A stretch of DNA of 64,000 nucleotides from Yeosuana sp043876835 (lineage in GTDB: Bacteria; Bacteroidota; Bacteroidia; Flavobacteriales; Flavobacteriaceae). Under the pieces are notes generated by a model. The model saw only the letters and a list, made by a program, of their open reading frames with translations. It did no database searches and had not been told where the DNA came from. Both the position numbers and the translations under genes were made by a program. Location of the stretch: assembly GCF_043876835.1 (NCBI RefSeq), contig NZ_JBAWJZ010000002.1, positions 310,001 to 374,000 on the forward strand, written 5' to 3'. This document shows, piece by piece, positions 15,870 through 25,225 of this stretch; the stretch's first letter is position 1; each line of letters begins with the position of its first letter.

Positions 15870-18482
15870 ATGAAACATCTATTACTTTTCGTTCTATTCA
15901 TTTTTTTATCAATTTCAGCGTTTGCCCAAATTCAAGGACTACCTCCACCTTGTGGATATACACCAGCTTATGCATGTGATGATAATGATGATGGTTTTTC
16001 GGTTTTTAATTTAGTTGATTTATTTGGGTTTTATTCTTTATGTCCACCACAAGGAGAAGTTCCAGAAGATTATGAATCTTTAGTTTTTTACTTAACACAA
16101 GAAGATAGAGATAACGAAACAAATCCAATAGCTAATCCTGAAGTTTATACCAATATATCTAGTCCACAAATTATTTATTTTAGAGCAAATGCAATCAATT
16201 CTGGGGGAACTTATGAATATTTGACGAATGAAGATCCTATAGAGGTTAAAAGGCTGGTAACAGATATACCAAGTTTAGATGTTTATGATAATGATTCTGA
16301 CGGGATAGCTGTTTTCGACTTAACCTCTGTGAATTTATTTTGTGGAACAAATGATGAAAGTAATTATGTTATTACTTATCATGAGTTACAACAAGATGCT
16401 GTTAATGGTATTAATGCTATTTCTAATCCTTCTAGTTTTGTGAATAAGACTAATGCAGATTATATTTATGCACGAGTAGAGCATAAAAACACTGGCTATG
16501 TTGAAGTAACCTCATATTTTTATTTAAGAGTTTTATTTGCTGAAGCTAATACACCGGTTGGTGTTAATATCTGTGATGATGACTTTGATGCTATTTATAC
16601 ATTTGATTTAGAGAGTAAAAATGCTGAAATCTTAGGAAATCAGAACTCGGATAATTTTACGGTGTCCTATTATTTAAACCAATCCGATGCGGAGACCAAA
16701 ACAAATCCATTACCTACCATTTATAATGTGTCGAATTCACAAACCATTTTCGCTAGGGTTGATGAAAACACCAAAGGAAGCTATGCAATAACATCTTTTA
16801 GTTTTTTAGTTTTTACTCCACCAGTTGTGAGTCTACTTGATGCTTATGAGATTTGTGATGACAATGAAGATGGAATAGAAACCTTCGATTTGAGTTCTAA
16901 AGATGCAGAAATTATTGGAGAGCAAACAGATGTTTCAATATCATATCATTTAACACAAGCTGATGCTGAAGTTAATACAAATACATTGCCAACATATTTT
17001 ACCAATTTTGCTACTCCACAAACAATATATGTAAGAGTTGAAAATCTTTTAACAGGTTGTTCAACAATTACCACTTTAGATCTATTAGTAAGAGATTGCT
17101 CTCAAGCAGGCGTTATAGAAATCAATGCTTTTTATGATGCTAATAGTGATACTACTTTTGATAATGATGAAATCAATTTTTTAAGTGGAACCCTTACTTA
17201 TGAAAAAAATAATGATGGGATTAAACATGTTTTATATTCTTCAACTGGAATTTTTAATATTATAAGTAATGTAGAAACAGATACATATGATATTGGATAC
17301 AGTATATATGATGAATTCCATGATTGTTATAATTTAACAACTTATTTATACGAGAATGTAAGTGTTGCTAATGGAAGTAGGGTTAACTATGTTTTTCCAG
17401 TTACTAAAATTAAGGAATGTAGCGATGTTGCAGTTTACTTAACTCAAGTTAATCCACCACGCCCTGGATTTGATTATGCCACAAATTTGATAATTCGCAA
17501 TTTAGGGATTGAAACGGTAACTTCTGGTTCTGTCGAATTTATTAAAGATGATTTGATAACGTTTAAAAATGTAATTTTTTTAGATTCAGGAAATTCAATC
17601 ACCAATACTCCAACGGGATTTATTTTAAATTTCAATAATTTACAACCAAACAAGGCAGAACATGTTGTGGTAAATATGAATGCGCCTGTTTCCGTGAATT
17701 TAGGAGATTTGTTAACAAGTACAGTAATTTATTCGGTTGATGATTTAGATATATCAAACAATACATCTACGTTAATCGAAACAGTAGTAGGTTCCTACGA
17801 CCCAAACGATATTGCAGAATCTCATGGTTCAGAAATTTTTTATGATGATTTTTCATCTAGTGATTATTTATATTACACCATAAGGTTTCAAAATGTTGGA
17901 ACTGCTGACGCTATAAATGTTTCTATTGATAATACTGTAGATTCAAAATTAGATAAATCAACCATTCAAATGCTCAGTGCAAGCCATGATTACGTGTTTA
18001 CTAGAACCAATAATCAACTTAATTGGAAATTTGATAGCATTAATTTGCCAAGTGAAAGTGATGACGAACCTAATAGTCATGGTTATGTATATTATAAAAT
18101 AAAACCTTTAGCAGGGTATAAAGTTGGTGACATTATACCTAATACTGCTGAGATTTATTTTGATTTTAATCCAGCAGTGGTAACCAATACGTTTGAAACA
18201 GAATTTGTTGAAACCCTCTCAAATAAGAAGTTAAATAATGTTGACTTTACAGTTTTTCCAAACCCAACAAAAAACACTGTAGAGCTAAAATTCAATAAAA
18301 GCTTAAGTGATGTCATTAATGTTCGCATCTATGATATTCAAGGAAAATTGATTCTTAACAAAACCAGAAAGTTGCAAAAAAACTCTGTTAATCTCGATGT
18401 GTCTAATTTAAAAAGTGGATTGTATTTTTTAAAAATCATTGAAGACGATTATGAAGTGATAAAAAAACTGATTAAAAAATAA
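15870..18482 (+). CDS. Large secreted protein with T9SS type A sorting domain
   Basis: 870 residues from the ATG at 15870, where a clean signal peptide starts (MKHLLLFVLFIFLSISAFAQ). The upstream 21 codons of the frame are excluded because they would precede it and overlap the promoter. Four repeats of about 85 residues each contain a CDD(N/D)xD-G-F-DL motif and a YHLTQADAE-like strand. A DUF7619-like domain (SYDPNDIAESHG) follows, then the C-terminal type A sorting tail (VFPNPTKNTVELKF ... LKSGLYFLKI). It is exported and anchored to the surface through type IX secretion. Confidence 0.88.
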   Translation: MKHLLLFVLFIFLSISAFAQIQGLPPPCGYTPAYACDDNDDGFSVFNLVDLFGFYSLCPPQGEVPEDYESLVFYLTQEDRDNETNPIANPEVYTNISSPQIIYFRANAINSGGTYEYLTNEDPIEVKRLVTDIPSLDVYDNDSDGIAVFDLTSVNLFCGTNDESNYVITYHELQQDAVNGINAISNPSSFVNKTNADYIYARVEHKNTGYVEVTSYFYLRVLFAEANTPVGVNICDDDFDAIYTFDLESKNAEILGNQNSDNFTVSYYLNQSDAETKTNPLPTIYNVSNSQTIFARVDENTKGSYAITSFSFLVFTPPVVSLLDAYEICDDNEDGIETFDLSSKDAEIIGEQTDVSISYHLTQADAEVNTNTLPTYFTNFATPQTIYVRVENLLTGCSTITTLDLLVRDCSQAGVIEINAFYDANSDTTFDNDEINFLSGTLTYEKNNDGIKHVLYSSTGIFNIISNVETDTYDIGYSIYDEFHDCYNLTTYLYENVSVANGSRVNYVFPVTKIKECSDVAVYLTQVNPPRPGFDYATNLIIRNLGIETVTSGSVEFIKDDLITFKNVIFLDSGNSITNTPTGFILNFNNLQPNKAEHVVVNMNAPVSVNLGDLLTSTVIYSVDDLDISNNTSTLIETVVGSYDPNDIAESHGSEIFYDDFSSSDYLYYTIRFQNVGTADAINVSIDNTVDSKLDKSTIQMLSASHDYVFTRTNNQLNWKFDSINLPSESDDEPNSHGYVYYKIKPLAGYKVGDIIPNTAEIYFDFNPAVVTNTFETEFVETLSNKKLNNVDFTVFPNPTKNTVELKFNKSLSDVINVRIYDIQGKLILNKTRKLQKNSVNLDVSNLKSGLYFLKIIEDDYEVIKKLIKK

Positions 18483-18506
18483 ATAAAGTTGAATATGATA
18501 ATTATT

Positions 18507-18542
18507 AAAGCTTTGGATTTAATTAAATCCAAAGCTTTTTTG
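18507..18542 (+). terminator. Intrinsic terminator after the T9SS gene
   Basis: Perfect 32-base palindrome 18507-18538 (AAAGCTTTGGATTTAA and its complement) with a run of six T at its end, 25 bases after the stop codon. Confidence 0.75.
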
Positions 18543-18596
18543 TAATGTGTTGTTTTGACTATCGACAAAAAAAGCTCTAACTAATATTTGAATCAC

Positions 18597-19382
18597 ATGA
18601 AACATATACTTTTTTCAATTCTGATTATTTCAGCAATATCTTGTAAGCAATCAAAAAAAATAGAAAACGAAGATATTCAACCAACAATAGTTGAAACTAA
18701 AAAGTATCCTGAAACTATTTCCAAAGTATTTAAAACCCATGGAGGTCTAGATGTTTGGAATGATATGAAATCACTCTCCTTTACAATGCCAAAACCTGAT
18801 GGTAATGAAATAACCACGGTTAATTTAAAAAATAGAAAATCACGTATTGAGATGCCAAATCACAGCATTGGTTTTGACGGAAAAGCCGTTTGGTTACTTA
18901 ATAAGGATACAATAGCTTATAAGGGCAATCCGAAGTTTTATTATAATCTTATGTTTTATTTTTATGCGATGCCTTTTGTGTTGGCTGATAATGGCATTCA
19001 TTATGAAAACGTTACAGCTTTGGAATTTGATGGCAAACAATACCCAGGGATTAAAATATCTTATGAAAGTGGAGTAGGAGAGTCTTCTGATGATGAATAT
19101 ATTATGTATTATGATCCTGAAACCTTTCAAATGACTTGGTTAGGATATACAGTGACGTATTTCTCAAAAGAAAAAAGTAAAGATTTTCATTATATAAAGT
19201 ATAACGAATGGCAACATGTTAACGGATTGTTGTTACCAAAAACTATTCAATGGTATAATGTGGTTGATGGAAAAATTACTGAGAAACGAAATGATGTTGA
19301 ATTTATTGATGTAATGGTTTCTAAAGAAAAACCAGACTCAACAGTTTTTGTTAAACCAGAGAATTCAGAACTTGTAGAATAA
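18597..19382 (+). CDS. DUF6503-type lipoprotein
   Basis: 261 residues. A signal peptide ends in a lipobox SAIS-C16. The mature part (KTHGGLDVWNDMKSLSFTMP, later GFDGKAVWLLNKD) matches the Bacteroidota DUF6503 family, an all-beta, LolA/LppX-like periplasmic fold that could bind lipid. The frame begins at a TTG at 18588, but the ATG at 18597 starts the signal peptide directly. It converges with the DUF3810 gene eight bases away. Confidence 0.78.
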   Translation: MKHILFSILIISAISCKQSKKIENEDIQPTIVETKKYPETISKVFKTHGGLDVWNDMKSLSFTMPKPDGNEITTVNLKNRKSRIEMPNHSIGFDGKAVWLLNKDTIAYKGNPKFYYNLMFYFYAMPFVLADNGIHYENVTALEFDGKQYPGIKISYESGVGESSDDEYIMYYDPETFQMTWLGYTVTYFSKEKSKDFHYIKYNEWQHVNGLLLPKTIQWYNVVDGKITEKRNDVEFIDVMVSKEKPDSTVFVKPENSELVE

Positions 19383-19390
19383 ACCAAATT

Positions 19391-20461
19391 TTATTGAATA
19401 GGGGTGTTTTCAAAGTAATTTACAAATAAAGCTACTACATAACTATAACTTTCCATGCCTTTGGATTGTTTGTTGGCTTTTAAAAAGGTGTTGTAAGATT
19501 TTTTGAAAAGTGGTTCTGCCGGATTTTCATATGAATCCCAAAACTCACGCATGTCTTTATAATTTATAAGGATACCTTTATTAACAGTTTCAGAAAGAGA
19601 GTCAAATAATTCTTCATCACGTCCGTAAATTTCATTCAAACAAAAGCGAAGTGCAAAAGTATACCCAGAATATTTAAAATAAATATCATCATGATTAATA
19701 GCTGCCAAACAACCAATAAAATTGGCTTCGTTTTCTGCGGCATAGCCTAATTGATGAGCAACTTCATGGGTTGTAGTTGTTGGAAAAATATAGGCTGGAA
19801 TTAAGGCATCAACCTGAGATTCGTTGGTTAAAGGGTTTAAATAACCACTAAAACCCATATAGGTTAATGGTAAACTGAACAATGATTTTTTGATGCTTTT
19901 TGTAGAATATTCAAGATGCGGAAATTCTTTCTCTAAATTATTATATCCTAAAGGAACCATGTTTAAAATGTCTCTTTTGCTATAAGGAATGTTAATAGGT
20001 AAGCTATCATTTTTAATAATTTCTGCATGAATCTTATTCGATTTTTCAATGAGTTTTTTAGTCACTTCTACAAGTTGTTCCGTTGTATATTCAGATTTTA
20101 AACCAAGACTTTTATAAAGTGGTAATCTGTAATAATTTAATCCCCAAAACAAATGAAATGCAAAATAGACGATTGATATGGCTGAAAACACATCAATAAA
20201 CCAATTTTTAGTGTCTGTTTTTATTCGTTTAAAATTTTTAAAAATCCATCTGAAAATATAAATAATAGCAAAAGCATATACAAAATCACCAAACGAAAAA
20301 GGAATCCAACCCAACATAAGCCTAAAAAGCTTTGAAATATAAGGGTATATGCCATTACTATAATATCTCTCAATAAATTCTGGATAATTTGAAACCCATT
20401 TTATCAATAGATATTGTGGGATTATTAAAAGGGCAATAAGGAATTTTTTGTGTTTTAGCAT
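19391..20461 (-). CDS. DUF3810 membrane protein with zinc-metalloprotease motif
   Basis: 356 residues. About three N-terminal membrane helices (residues 7-25, 50-75, 90-110) are followed by an extracytoplasmic domain with HEVAH in PTTTTHEVAHQLGYAAENEA. The HExxH plus the downstream ENEANF glutamate resembles gluzincin metallopeptidases, and the protein matches the DUF3810 family. The substrate is unknown and activity is unproven. Confidence 0.8.
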   Translation of the reverse strand: MLKHKKFLIALLIIPQYLLIKWVSNYPEFIERYYSNGIYPYISKLFRLMLGWIPFSFGDFVYAFAIIYIFRWIFKNFKRIKTDTKNWFIDVFSAISIVYFAFHLFWGLNYYRLPLYKSLGLKSEYTTEQLVEVTKKLIEKSNKIHAEIIKNDSLPINIPYSKRDILNMVPLGYNNLEKEFPHLEYSTKSIKKSLFSLPLTYMGFSGYLNPLTNESQVDALIPAYIFPTTTTHEVAHQLGYAAENEANFIGCLAAINHDDIYFKYSGYTFALRFCLNEIYGRDEELFDSLSETVNKGILINYKDMREFWDSYENPAEPLFKKSYNTFLKANKQSKGMESYSYVVALFVNYFENTPIQ

Positions 20462-20505
20462 GCTTCAAAAATAAGGAAATGTTTATTAATCCTGATTAGA
20501 TATGT

Positions 20506-20513
20506 TACCTTTG
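20506..20513 (+). promoter_or_regulatory. -7 promoter element of pepD
   Basis: TACCTTTG matches TAnnTTTG, 20 bases upstream of the pepD ATG. The upstream TTG is not evident. Confidence 0.45.
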
Positions 20514-20533
20514 TAAAACTTAATTTAAACATT

Positions 20534-21994
20534 ATGAATTCTGAAATAAGACAACTTGAACCAAAACAACTTTGGAATAAATTCGCCGATTTAAATGCTG
20601 TACCAAGAGCATCAAAAAAAGAGGAACGCGTTATTGCTTTTGCAAAAGAGTTTGGTGAAAGACTTGGTCTTGAAACTTTGGTTGATGAAGTTGGTAATGT
20701 TATTATAAAGAAGCCAGCAACCAAAGGAATGGAATCTAAAACAACCGTAGTGATGCAATCGCATTTAGATATGGTTCATCAAAAAAATAATGATACTGTT
20801 TTTGATTTTGATACCCAAGGCATTGATATGTATGTAGACGGTGATTGGGTAAAAGCTAAAGGAACTACGCTTGGGGCAGATAATGGGTTAGGTGTTGCAA
20901 CTATCATGGCTATATTGGAAAGCACAGATATTCCACATCCGTCAATTGAAGCTTTGTTTACTATTGATGAAGAGACTGGTATGACAGGCGCCATGGGTTT
21001 AAAAGGTGGTTTGCTTTCTGGTGGTATTTTATTAAATTTAGACACAGAAGAAGATAATGAGTTGGGAGTTGGTTGTGCTGGTGGTATTGATGTTACAGCA
21101 AAGCGAACTTACAAAGAGGAGGAAACCCCAGAATTTAAAATCGGGTTTAAAATTACGGTTAAAGGGTTGCAAGGCGGACATTCAGGAATGCAAATTCACG
21201 AAGGATTAGGCAATGCCAATAAAATAATGAACCGTTTGTTATTTGATGGTTTTGAGAATTTTGGATTACGTATTTCTGAAATTGATGGAGGAAGTTTGCG
21301 AAATGCTATACCTAGAGAAAGTAACGCTGTTGTAGCAATTGATGCCATTCATGAAGAAGCTTTTCTTTTGGAAATGAAAGAACAAGCAGACAGTATAAAA
21401 GCAGAATTAAAAACTATGGAACCTGATTTAGAAATTGTTATTTCTAAAATTGAAACACCTAAAATGATTATGGATTTAGGCGTTCAGGAAGGTTTAACAA
21501 GGGCTTTGTATGCTGCTCAAAATGGTGTGTATAGAATGAGTGCCGATATTCCTGATTTGGTGGAAACATCAAATAACATCGCTAGAGTAGTGGTGAAAGA
21601 TGGTGAGATTATGATTGCTTGTTTAACAAGATCTTCTGTTGAAAGCTCAAAAATGGATTTGGCAAATACACTTCGTGCTTGTTTTGAGTTGACTGGTTGT
21701 GAAGTGGAATTTTCAGGTGATTATCCTGGTTGGGCACCAAATATGGATTCTCCAATTTTAAAACTGATGGCAAATCTTTATGAAAACATGAATGGAGCGA
21801 AACCTCATGTAGCAGCTTGTCATGCCGGTCTTGAATGCGGTATTCTAGGAACTAATTATCCGACTATGGATATGATTAGTTTTGGACCAAATATTAAAGG
21901 AGCGCATTCACCTGATGAACGTGCACAAATTTCATCAGTACAAAAATACTGGAAGTTTGTTTTAGAGATATTAAAGCAGATACCTGAAAAATAA
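20534..21994 (+). CDS. pepD: Aminoacyl-histidine dipeptidase (M20 family)
   Basis: 486 residues. The M20 metallopeptidase core is shown by metal ligands in QSHLDMVHQ (H about 77, D about 79), GTTLGADNGLG, the catalytic glutamates in TIDEETGMTGA and a C-terminal H in FGPNIKGAHSPDE. A dimerisation or lid domain sits near residues 205-380 (LQGGHSGMQIH). The length fits cytosolic PepD, which cleaves Xaa-His and other dipeptides to supply amino acids. Confidence 0.92.
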   Translation: MNSEIRQLEPKQLWNKFADLNAVPRASKKEERVIAFAKEFGERLGLETLVDEVGNVIIKKPATKGMESKTTVVMQSHLDMVHQKNNDTVFDFDTQGIDMYVDGDWVKAKGTTLGADNGLGVATIMAILESTDIPHPSIEALFTIDEETGMTGAMGLKGGLLSGGILLNLDTEEDNELGVGCAGGIDVTAKRTYKEEETPEFKIGFKITVKGLQGGHSGMQIHEGLGNANKIMNRLLFDGFENFGLRISEIDGGSLRNAIPRESNAVVAIDAIHEEAFLLEMKEQADSIKAELKTMEPDLEIVISKIETPKMIMDLGVQEGLTRALYAAQNGVYRMSADIPDLVETSNNIARVVVKDGEIMIACLTRSSVESSKMDLANTLRACFELTGCEVEFSGDYPGWAPNMDSPILKLMANLYENMNGAKPHVAACHAGLECGILGTNYPTMDMISFGPNIKGAHSPDERAQISSVQKYWKFVLEILKQIPEK

Positions 21995-22006
21995 AAAAAC
22001 TTATTT

Positions 22007-22149
22007 CGTTTAACGTTTATGTATAAGATTTGTGGCGTGGTTAAGCCACTAATTTAGTAAATAGATAGTTGCCAGCGGAAAATTTTATCGGAATTTTCCA
22101 AGTAGGATAGAAGCAAGCCATTAATTTTACATGGTGTTGTGTGTAGTGC
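22007..22149 (+). repeat. Cassette-border-like element, copy A
   Basis: Begins CGTTTAACGTTTATGTATAA followed by GATTTGTGGCG, and ends GTTGTGTGTAGTGC, one base before the stop of the convergent lipoprotein gene. It contains hairpins GTGGC...GCCAC and GGAAAATT-TTATCGG-AATTTTCC. Ends match the element at 24860-24919 in the opposite orientation, and the TAACG...TATAAGATTTGTG start matches 24644 onward. The nature (attC-like site, MITE or recombination scar) is not resolved. Confidence 0.55.
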
Positions 22150-22151
22150 AT

Positions 22152-23159
22152 TTACTCAAAATTAGTATTTGCATAATTGTTAAAGCTATCAAATTCTTGT
22201 GGAAAAGTATCGTTGACAAATTCATATTCCCAAAGTTCAATATATCTAATTCCTATTGTTTGTGCTTGACTGAATATAGTAGTATAATCATTATCTTTAA
22301 ATCTTTCTGTTTGATCTGACCTTCCAATAGCTTGCGCATATATATCTCCTTGAAATACAGTAAGGGCATCTATAAGGTTAGGTTGATAAGTTGTCTTCCC
22401 TGAAATCCACCACATTGCAGCTCCAACACGATGATTTAAAGTGCTGTCATTCCATAAGTCTGTCATTATTCTATTAGGAATTGAGGTATCTTCCATTATG
22501 TCGTGGACTTCAACTGCTATTGCCTTTTTTGTAAAAGCATTTGCAAATATCCTAGCTGTTTCTTTTACACTATTAACCCAATTGTCTGAAGTTAGTCCAG
22601 CATCTAAAAGCTCATCTGTTGTTACACCATTAAAATGACCTTCTATACCATTTGCAGTCATTTGTGGAACATATACTAAAACCAAATCTTCATCTTCATT
22701 ATATTCGTTCGAAAGTGCTTCCGCAAGTAAAGCGAGCCTTTCATTAACCCTAGTATCCCAAATTTTAGGGATTCTCTTTACAGTATTATCAACTCCTGTT
22801 ATTTCAAAATAATCAGCGCCAATAGATTCTGTCAACCATAAAGGGCTATCTCCACCAGCTAGAATACCAAGACTCCACTTTAAATTTCTTGCTTTAATAA
22901 TTTTACGAAATTGCTCTATGCTTGAAAAGTCATAAACTCCTTCATTTGGTTCTATTTCGCTCCATTTTACGCGAATTAACGAACCATTAACTTGATTATT
23001 ATCTAAAGCAGTTTCATTTCCAAAAGAACTGGTATATAGTCCTTTAGGCTTTGTGATGTCTGTAGTAGTATCTGAATTTTCGAGAATAGAATTATTATCA
23101 TCTGAATTGCAAGAGAATAAAAATAGTATGATAAGAAAAGTTAAGTTGTATTTACTCAT
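22152..23159 (-). CDS. Lipoprotein with glycoside-hydrolase-like (GH42/clan A) TIM barrel
   Basis: 335 residues. The lipobox ends LFLFS-C17. The mature part resembles clan GH-A glycosidases: RVKWSEIEPNEGVYDFSSIE near the N-terminus is the classic early beta-strand of beta-galactosidase-type barrels, and IRYIELWEYEF near the C-terminus may hold a catalytic glutamate. The usual NE pair in the middle is not obvious (YVPQMTANGIEGHF occupies that place), so activity is uncertain. The gene sits in the accessory block bordered by repeats. Confidence 0.65.
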   Translation of the reverse strand: MSKYNLTFLIILFLFSCNSDDNNSILENSDTTTDITKPKGLYTSSFGNETALDNNQVNGSLIRVKWSEIEPNEGVYDFSSIEQFRKIIKARNLKWSLGILAGGDSPLWLTESIGADYFEITGVDNTVKRIPKIWDTRVNERLALLAEALSNEYNEDEDLVLVYVPQMTANGIEGHFNGVTTDELLDAGLTSDNWVNSVKETARIFANAFTKKAIAVEVHDIMEDTSIPNRIMTDLWNDSTLNHRVGAAMWWISGKTTYQPNLIDALTVFQGDIYAQAIGRSDQTERFKDNDYTTIFSQAQTIGIRYIELWEYEFVNDTFPQEFDSFNNYANTNFE

Positions 23160-23256
23160 ATTTAGTTTAATTAGTGGTTTAATTTTAGACTTAAAAAAGA
23201 GTTGATGGTTTAATAAGCATTACACGTATCTACTGGATATGGACAATTGTCTACTT

Positions 23257-23985
23257 TTATGCTGAGCTACCTGTTTTTTTAAGATGGTTGTCATAATATT
23301 TTATCACTTGTGCTCTATCTATTGGCCCACCGTGTCCTAGATAATATCGTTTCCCTTTCTCCAATAATATTTTATCAAAACTCTTTTTAAGTTCAGTTAA
23401 ATTATCATGAAAAGGAGGATGCTTTACTCGCTTATGAAACATTATTCCGCCTAGTAGGATTCCAGAAGCCATCATATCCATAATAATAACTTCTTCATTT
23501 TCTAAAACTATTGATAGAGAACCAGGAGTATGTCCAGGGGTGTGAATGACTTTACCTTTAACTCCCCATTCCTTTAAATCATATTCAGTATCTCCTTCAA
23601 TTAAAATTTCAGGCTCGAAAGGTTCTGTTTTTTGATTTTTAATTATTTGTTTGAAAAGCCACCATTGAGGTTTGTTAAGTTTCATAGTTGAAATATCAGC
23701 TTTACCTGTTCTATATGATTCAACGTCTAGTTGATGAACCAAAATAGGTGCTTTTAAAATTTGTTTGAGTTTGAAGGCACTTCCAAAATGGTCAATATGG
23801 GCATGAGTAATAATTATTAATCCAATATCCTTTTTATCGATACCAAATTTATTCAGTTGTCTTATGATTTTCTTTTCACTATTTGGAACGCCTGTATCAA
23901 CCAATATGTGTTTTTTATCTCCCTTAATCAAGAAACAATTTATCATGCCTCTTGACCAAAGTGAAATAGGGATTATGCTATTCAT
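23257..23985 (-). CDS. Metallo-beta-lactamase-fold hydrolase
   Basis: 242 residues. The metal-binding motif THAHIDHFG (HxHxDH) and the later HTPGHTPGS, DMMASG and GHGGP motifs define a glyoxalase II/lactonase-like MBL hydrolase without signal peptide. The frame extends to a TTG at 24015, but the ATG at 23985 (MNSIIPISLWSRG) is the natural start. The next gene upstream (Crp/Fnr) ends 55 bases before it, so the two may be co-transcribed. The substrate is unknown; a thioester or lactone is possible. Confidence 0.82.
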   Translation of the reverse strand: MNSIIPISLWSRGMINCFLIKGDKKHILVDTGVPNSEKKIIRQLNKFGIDKKDIGLIIITHAHIDHFGSAFKLKQILKAPILVHQLDVESYRTGKADISTMKLNKPQWWLFKQIIKNQKTEPFEPEILIEGDTEYDLKEWGVKGKVIHTPGHTPGSLSIVLENEEVIIMDMMASGILLGGIMFHKRVKHPPFHDNLTELKKSFDKILLEKGKRYYLGHGGPIDRAQVIKYYDNHLKKTGSSA

Positions 23986-24040
23986 AATTTTACTTTTTTT
24001 CAAAATTACGAGCAACCTGCTTCTAAAAAAATCACTTATG

Positions 24041-24613
24041 TTACTTAATTACCTCTTTTCGAATGCGACTTAATGATTGAGGTTTTATGCCAAGGTAAGA
24101 AGCCAAATGCTTTACAGCTATATTTAAAGCAATATTGGGCTGAGTATTTAATAGCCTTAAATATCTATCTGATGCCGACAGATTCTGAAGTGAGTTTACT
24201 CTCTCTGAAATTTTTGTAATATATTTTTCATATACGCTTTTACAAAAAAATGACCAATTTGAAACTTCTTTGTACAAATTTTCATAGTCAGTCTTTGATA
24301 TACACAATAATGTACAATCAGAGATGCACTGAATACTTTCTTTTGAGGAATCATTATTTAAAAAACTTTCAAATGAAGTCACAAAATCTTTAGTAGATAA
24401 AATTTGAGTTGTTATTTCATTGCCATTATCTAAGTAAAAACACCTTACATATCCGTTGGTTATAAAATATAGGTTTGGGGACAAAGCACCTTCTTCAACC
24501 AAGTATTCATTTTTCTTTTTAGTAATGATTTTAAAAGCAGAAGTTAAAACTTCAACTTCTTTATCAGAAACAATTATTACTTCCTTTATGGCATCAAATA
24601 GAACAGTTTTCAT
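24041..24613 (-). CDS. Crp/Fnr family transcriptional regulator
   Basis: 190 residues: N-terminal cyclic-nucleotide-binding-like beta-roll (EYLVEEGALSPNLYFITNGY) and a C-terminal Crp-type helix-turn-helix with recognition helix IKPQSLSRIRKE. The build is that of the short Bacteroidota Crp/Fnr group. No N-terminal Fe-S cysteine set is present. It heads the two-gene group with the MBL hydrolase, so it may control it. Confidence 0.85.
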   Translation of the reverse strand: MKTVLFDAIKEVIIVSDKEVEVLTSAFKIITKKKNEYLVEEGALSPNLYFITNGYVRCFYLDNGNEITTQILSTKDFVTSFESFLNNDSSKESIQCISDCTLLCISKTDYENLYKEVSNWSFFCKSVYEKYITKISERVNSLQNLSASDRYLRLLNTQPNIALNIAVKHLASYLGIKPQSLSRIRKEVIK

Positions 24614-24641
24614 TCATGTTTGTATTCGTTGTTCAATTGCA

Positions 24642-24714
24642 GGTAACGATTTTTATAAGATTTGTGCGACATAAAATCGATAGATTTTCTGACACGCAAA
24701 TCGCTTGTTAGATG
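24642..24714 (+). repeat. Cassette-border-like element, copy B (attC-like)
   Basis: About 73 bp starting GGTAACGATTTTTATAAG followed by ATTTGTGCG and ending CGCAAATCGCTTGTTAGATG. The terminal GTTAGAT fits the integron core consensus GTTRRRY, and TAAC pairs with GTTA. The arms AAG-ATTTG-CG / CG-CAAAT-CTT can fold with extrahelical bases, as in attC sites. The left core (AGGTAAC) does not fit RYYYAAC and no integrase is nearby. Confidence 0.45.
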
Positions 24715-24859
24715 TTAATCGGTTTCCTTTTTAGTTCAAATTTAAGCATAAATTTTATGTGGTGCCGTACGCTGGCTTTTACCTCGTTTTATTGTTTTTA
24801 TCAAATTTGGAATAATTGATATAATTGCACTTATTCTTAAAATCAGTACGTATTTTCCA

Positions 24860-24919
24860 GCATTACACACAACTATTATGAATGAAATCGTTATAATGTT
24901 TTATATCATACGTTAAACG
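24860..24919 (-). repeat. Cassette-border-like element, copy C
   Basis: Read on the minus strand it starts CGTTTAACG and ends GTTGTGTGTAATGC, the same ends as copy A (GTTGTGTGTAGTGC), but is only 60 bp long. Its orientation is opposite to copy A, so the pair forms inverted boundaries around the three-gene accessory block. Confidence 0.5.
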
Positions 24920-24944
24920 AAGTTATAATTTTTTTCTGACAAAA

Positions 24945-25166
24945 TTAGGGTACCGGGTCATAACCAGAACCTCCCCAAGGATGACAACTAAAAATACGTT
25001 TTAGAGCTAACCAACCACCTTTAAAAAGTCCGTGTTTTTCTAAAGCTTCTTTAGCATAATGAGAACATGTTGGATGATATCTACAAGTTGCAGGCGTTAA
25101 CGGTGATATTAAAAGTTGATATACTTTTATTAGAAACAAAAACGGTGCAATAAGTATTTTTTTCAT
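24945..25166 (-). CDS. yidD: Membrane protein insertion efficiency factor YidD
   Basis: 73 residues from the ATG at 25166. YidD hallmarks are LISPLTPATCRYHPTCSHYA, the GLFKGGWLALKRIFSCHPWG segment and a C-terminal GGSGYDPVP. It is a small inner-membrane-associated protein that helps YidC-dependent insertion. The open frame runs up to a TTG at 25187, which is not needed. The usual rnpA/yidC neighbours are absent. Confidence 0.93.
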   Translation of the reverse strand: MKKILIAPFLFLIKVYQLLISPLTPATCRYHPTCSHYAKEALEKHGLFKGGWLALKRIFSCHPWGGSGYDPVP

Positions 25167-25225
25167 AGTGTAGTGTAGTATTGTCAATCTGAACTTGTTT
25201 CAGATTCTAATAACACGTCAACATT

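Larger units (their letters stand above)
24614..24944. other. Gene-free 331-bp stretch made of repeat fragments
   Basis: No open frame worth annotating. It holds border-like copy B (24642-24714) and copy C (24860-24919). Between them is AT-rich sequence with the phrase GTGGTGCCGTACGCTGGC (24760-24777), whose complement GCCAGCG also occurs in copy A. The promoter of the Crp/Fnr gene must lie at its left end, but no clear TAnnTTTG was seen. Confidence 0.5.

Noticed and set aside
24642..24714. A true integron attC site
   Set aside because: The right core fits GTTRRRY, but the left core AGGTAAC does not fit RYYYAAC and no integron integrase is in the window. It is kept only as attC-like.
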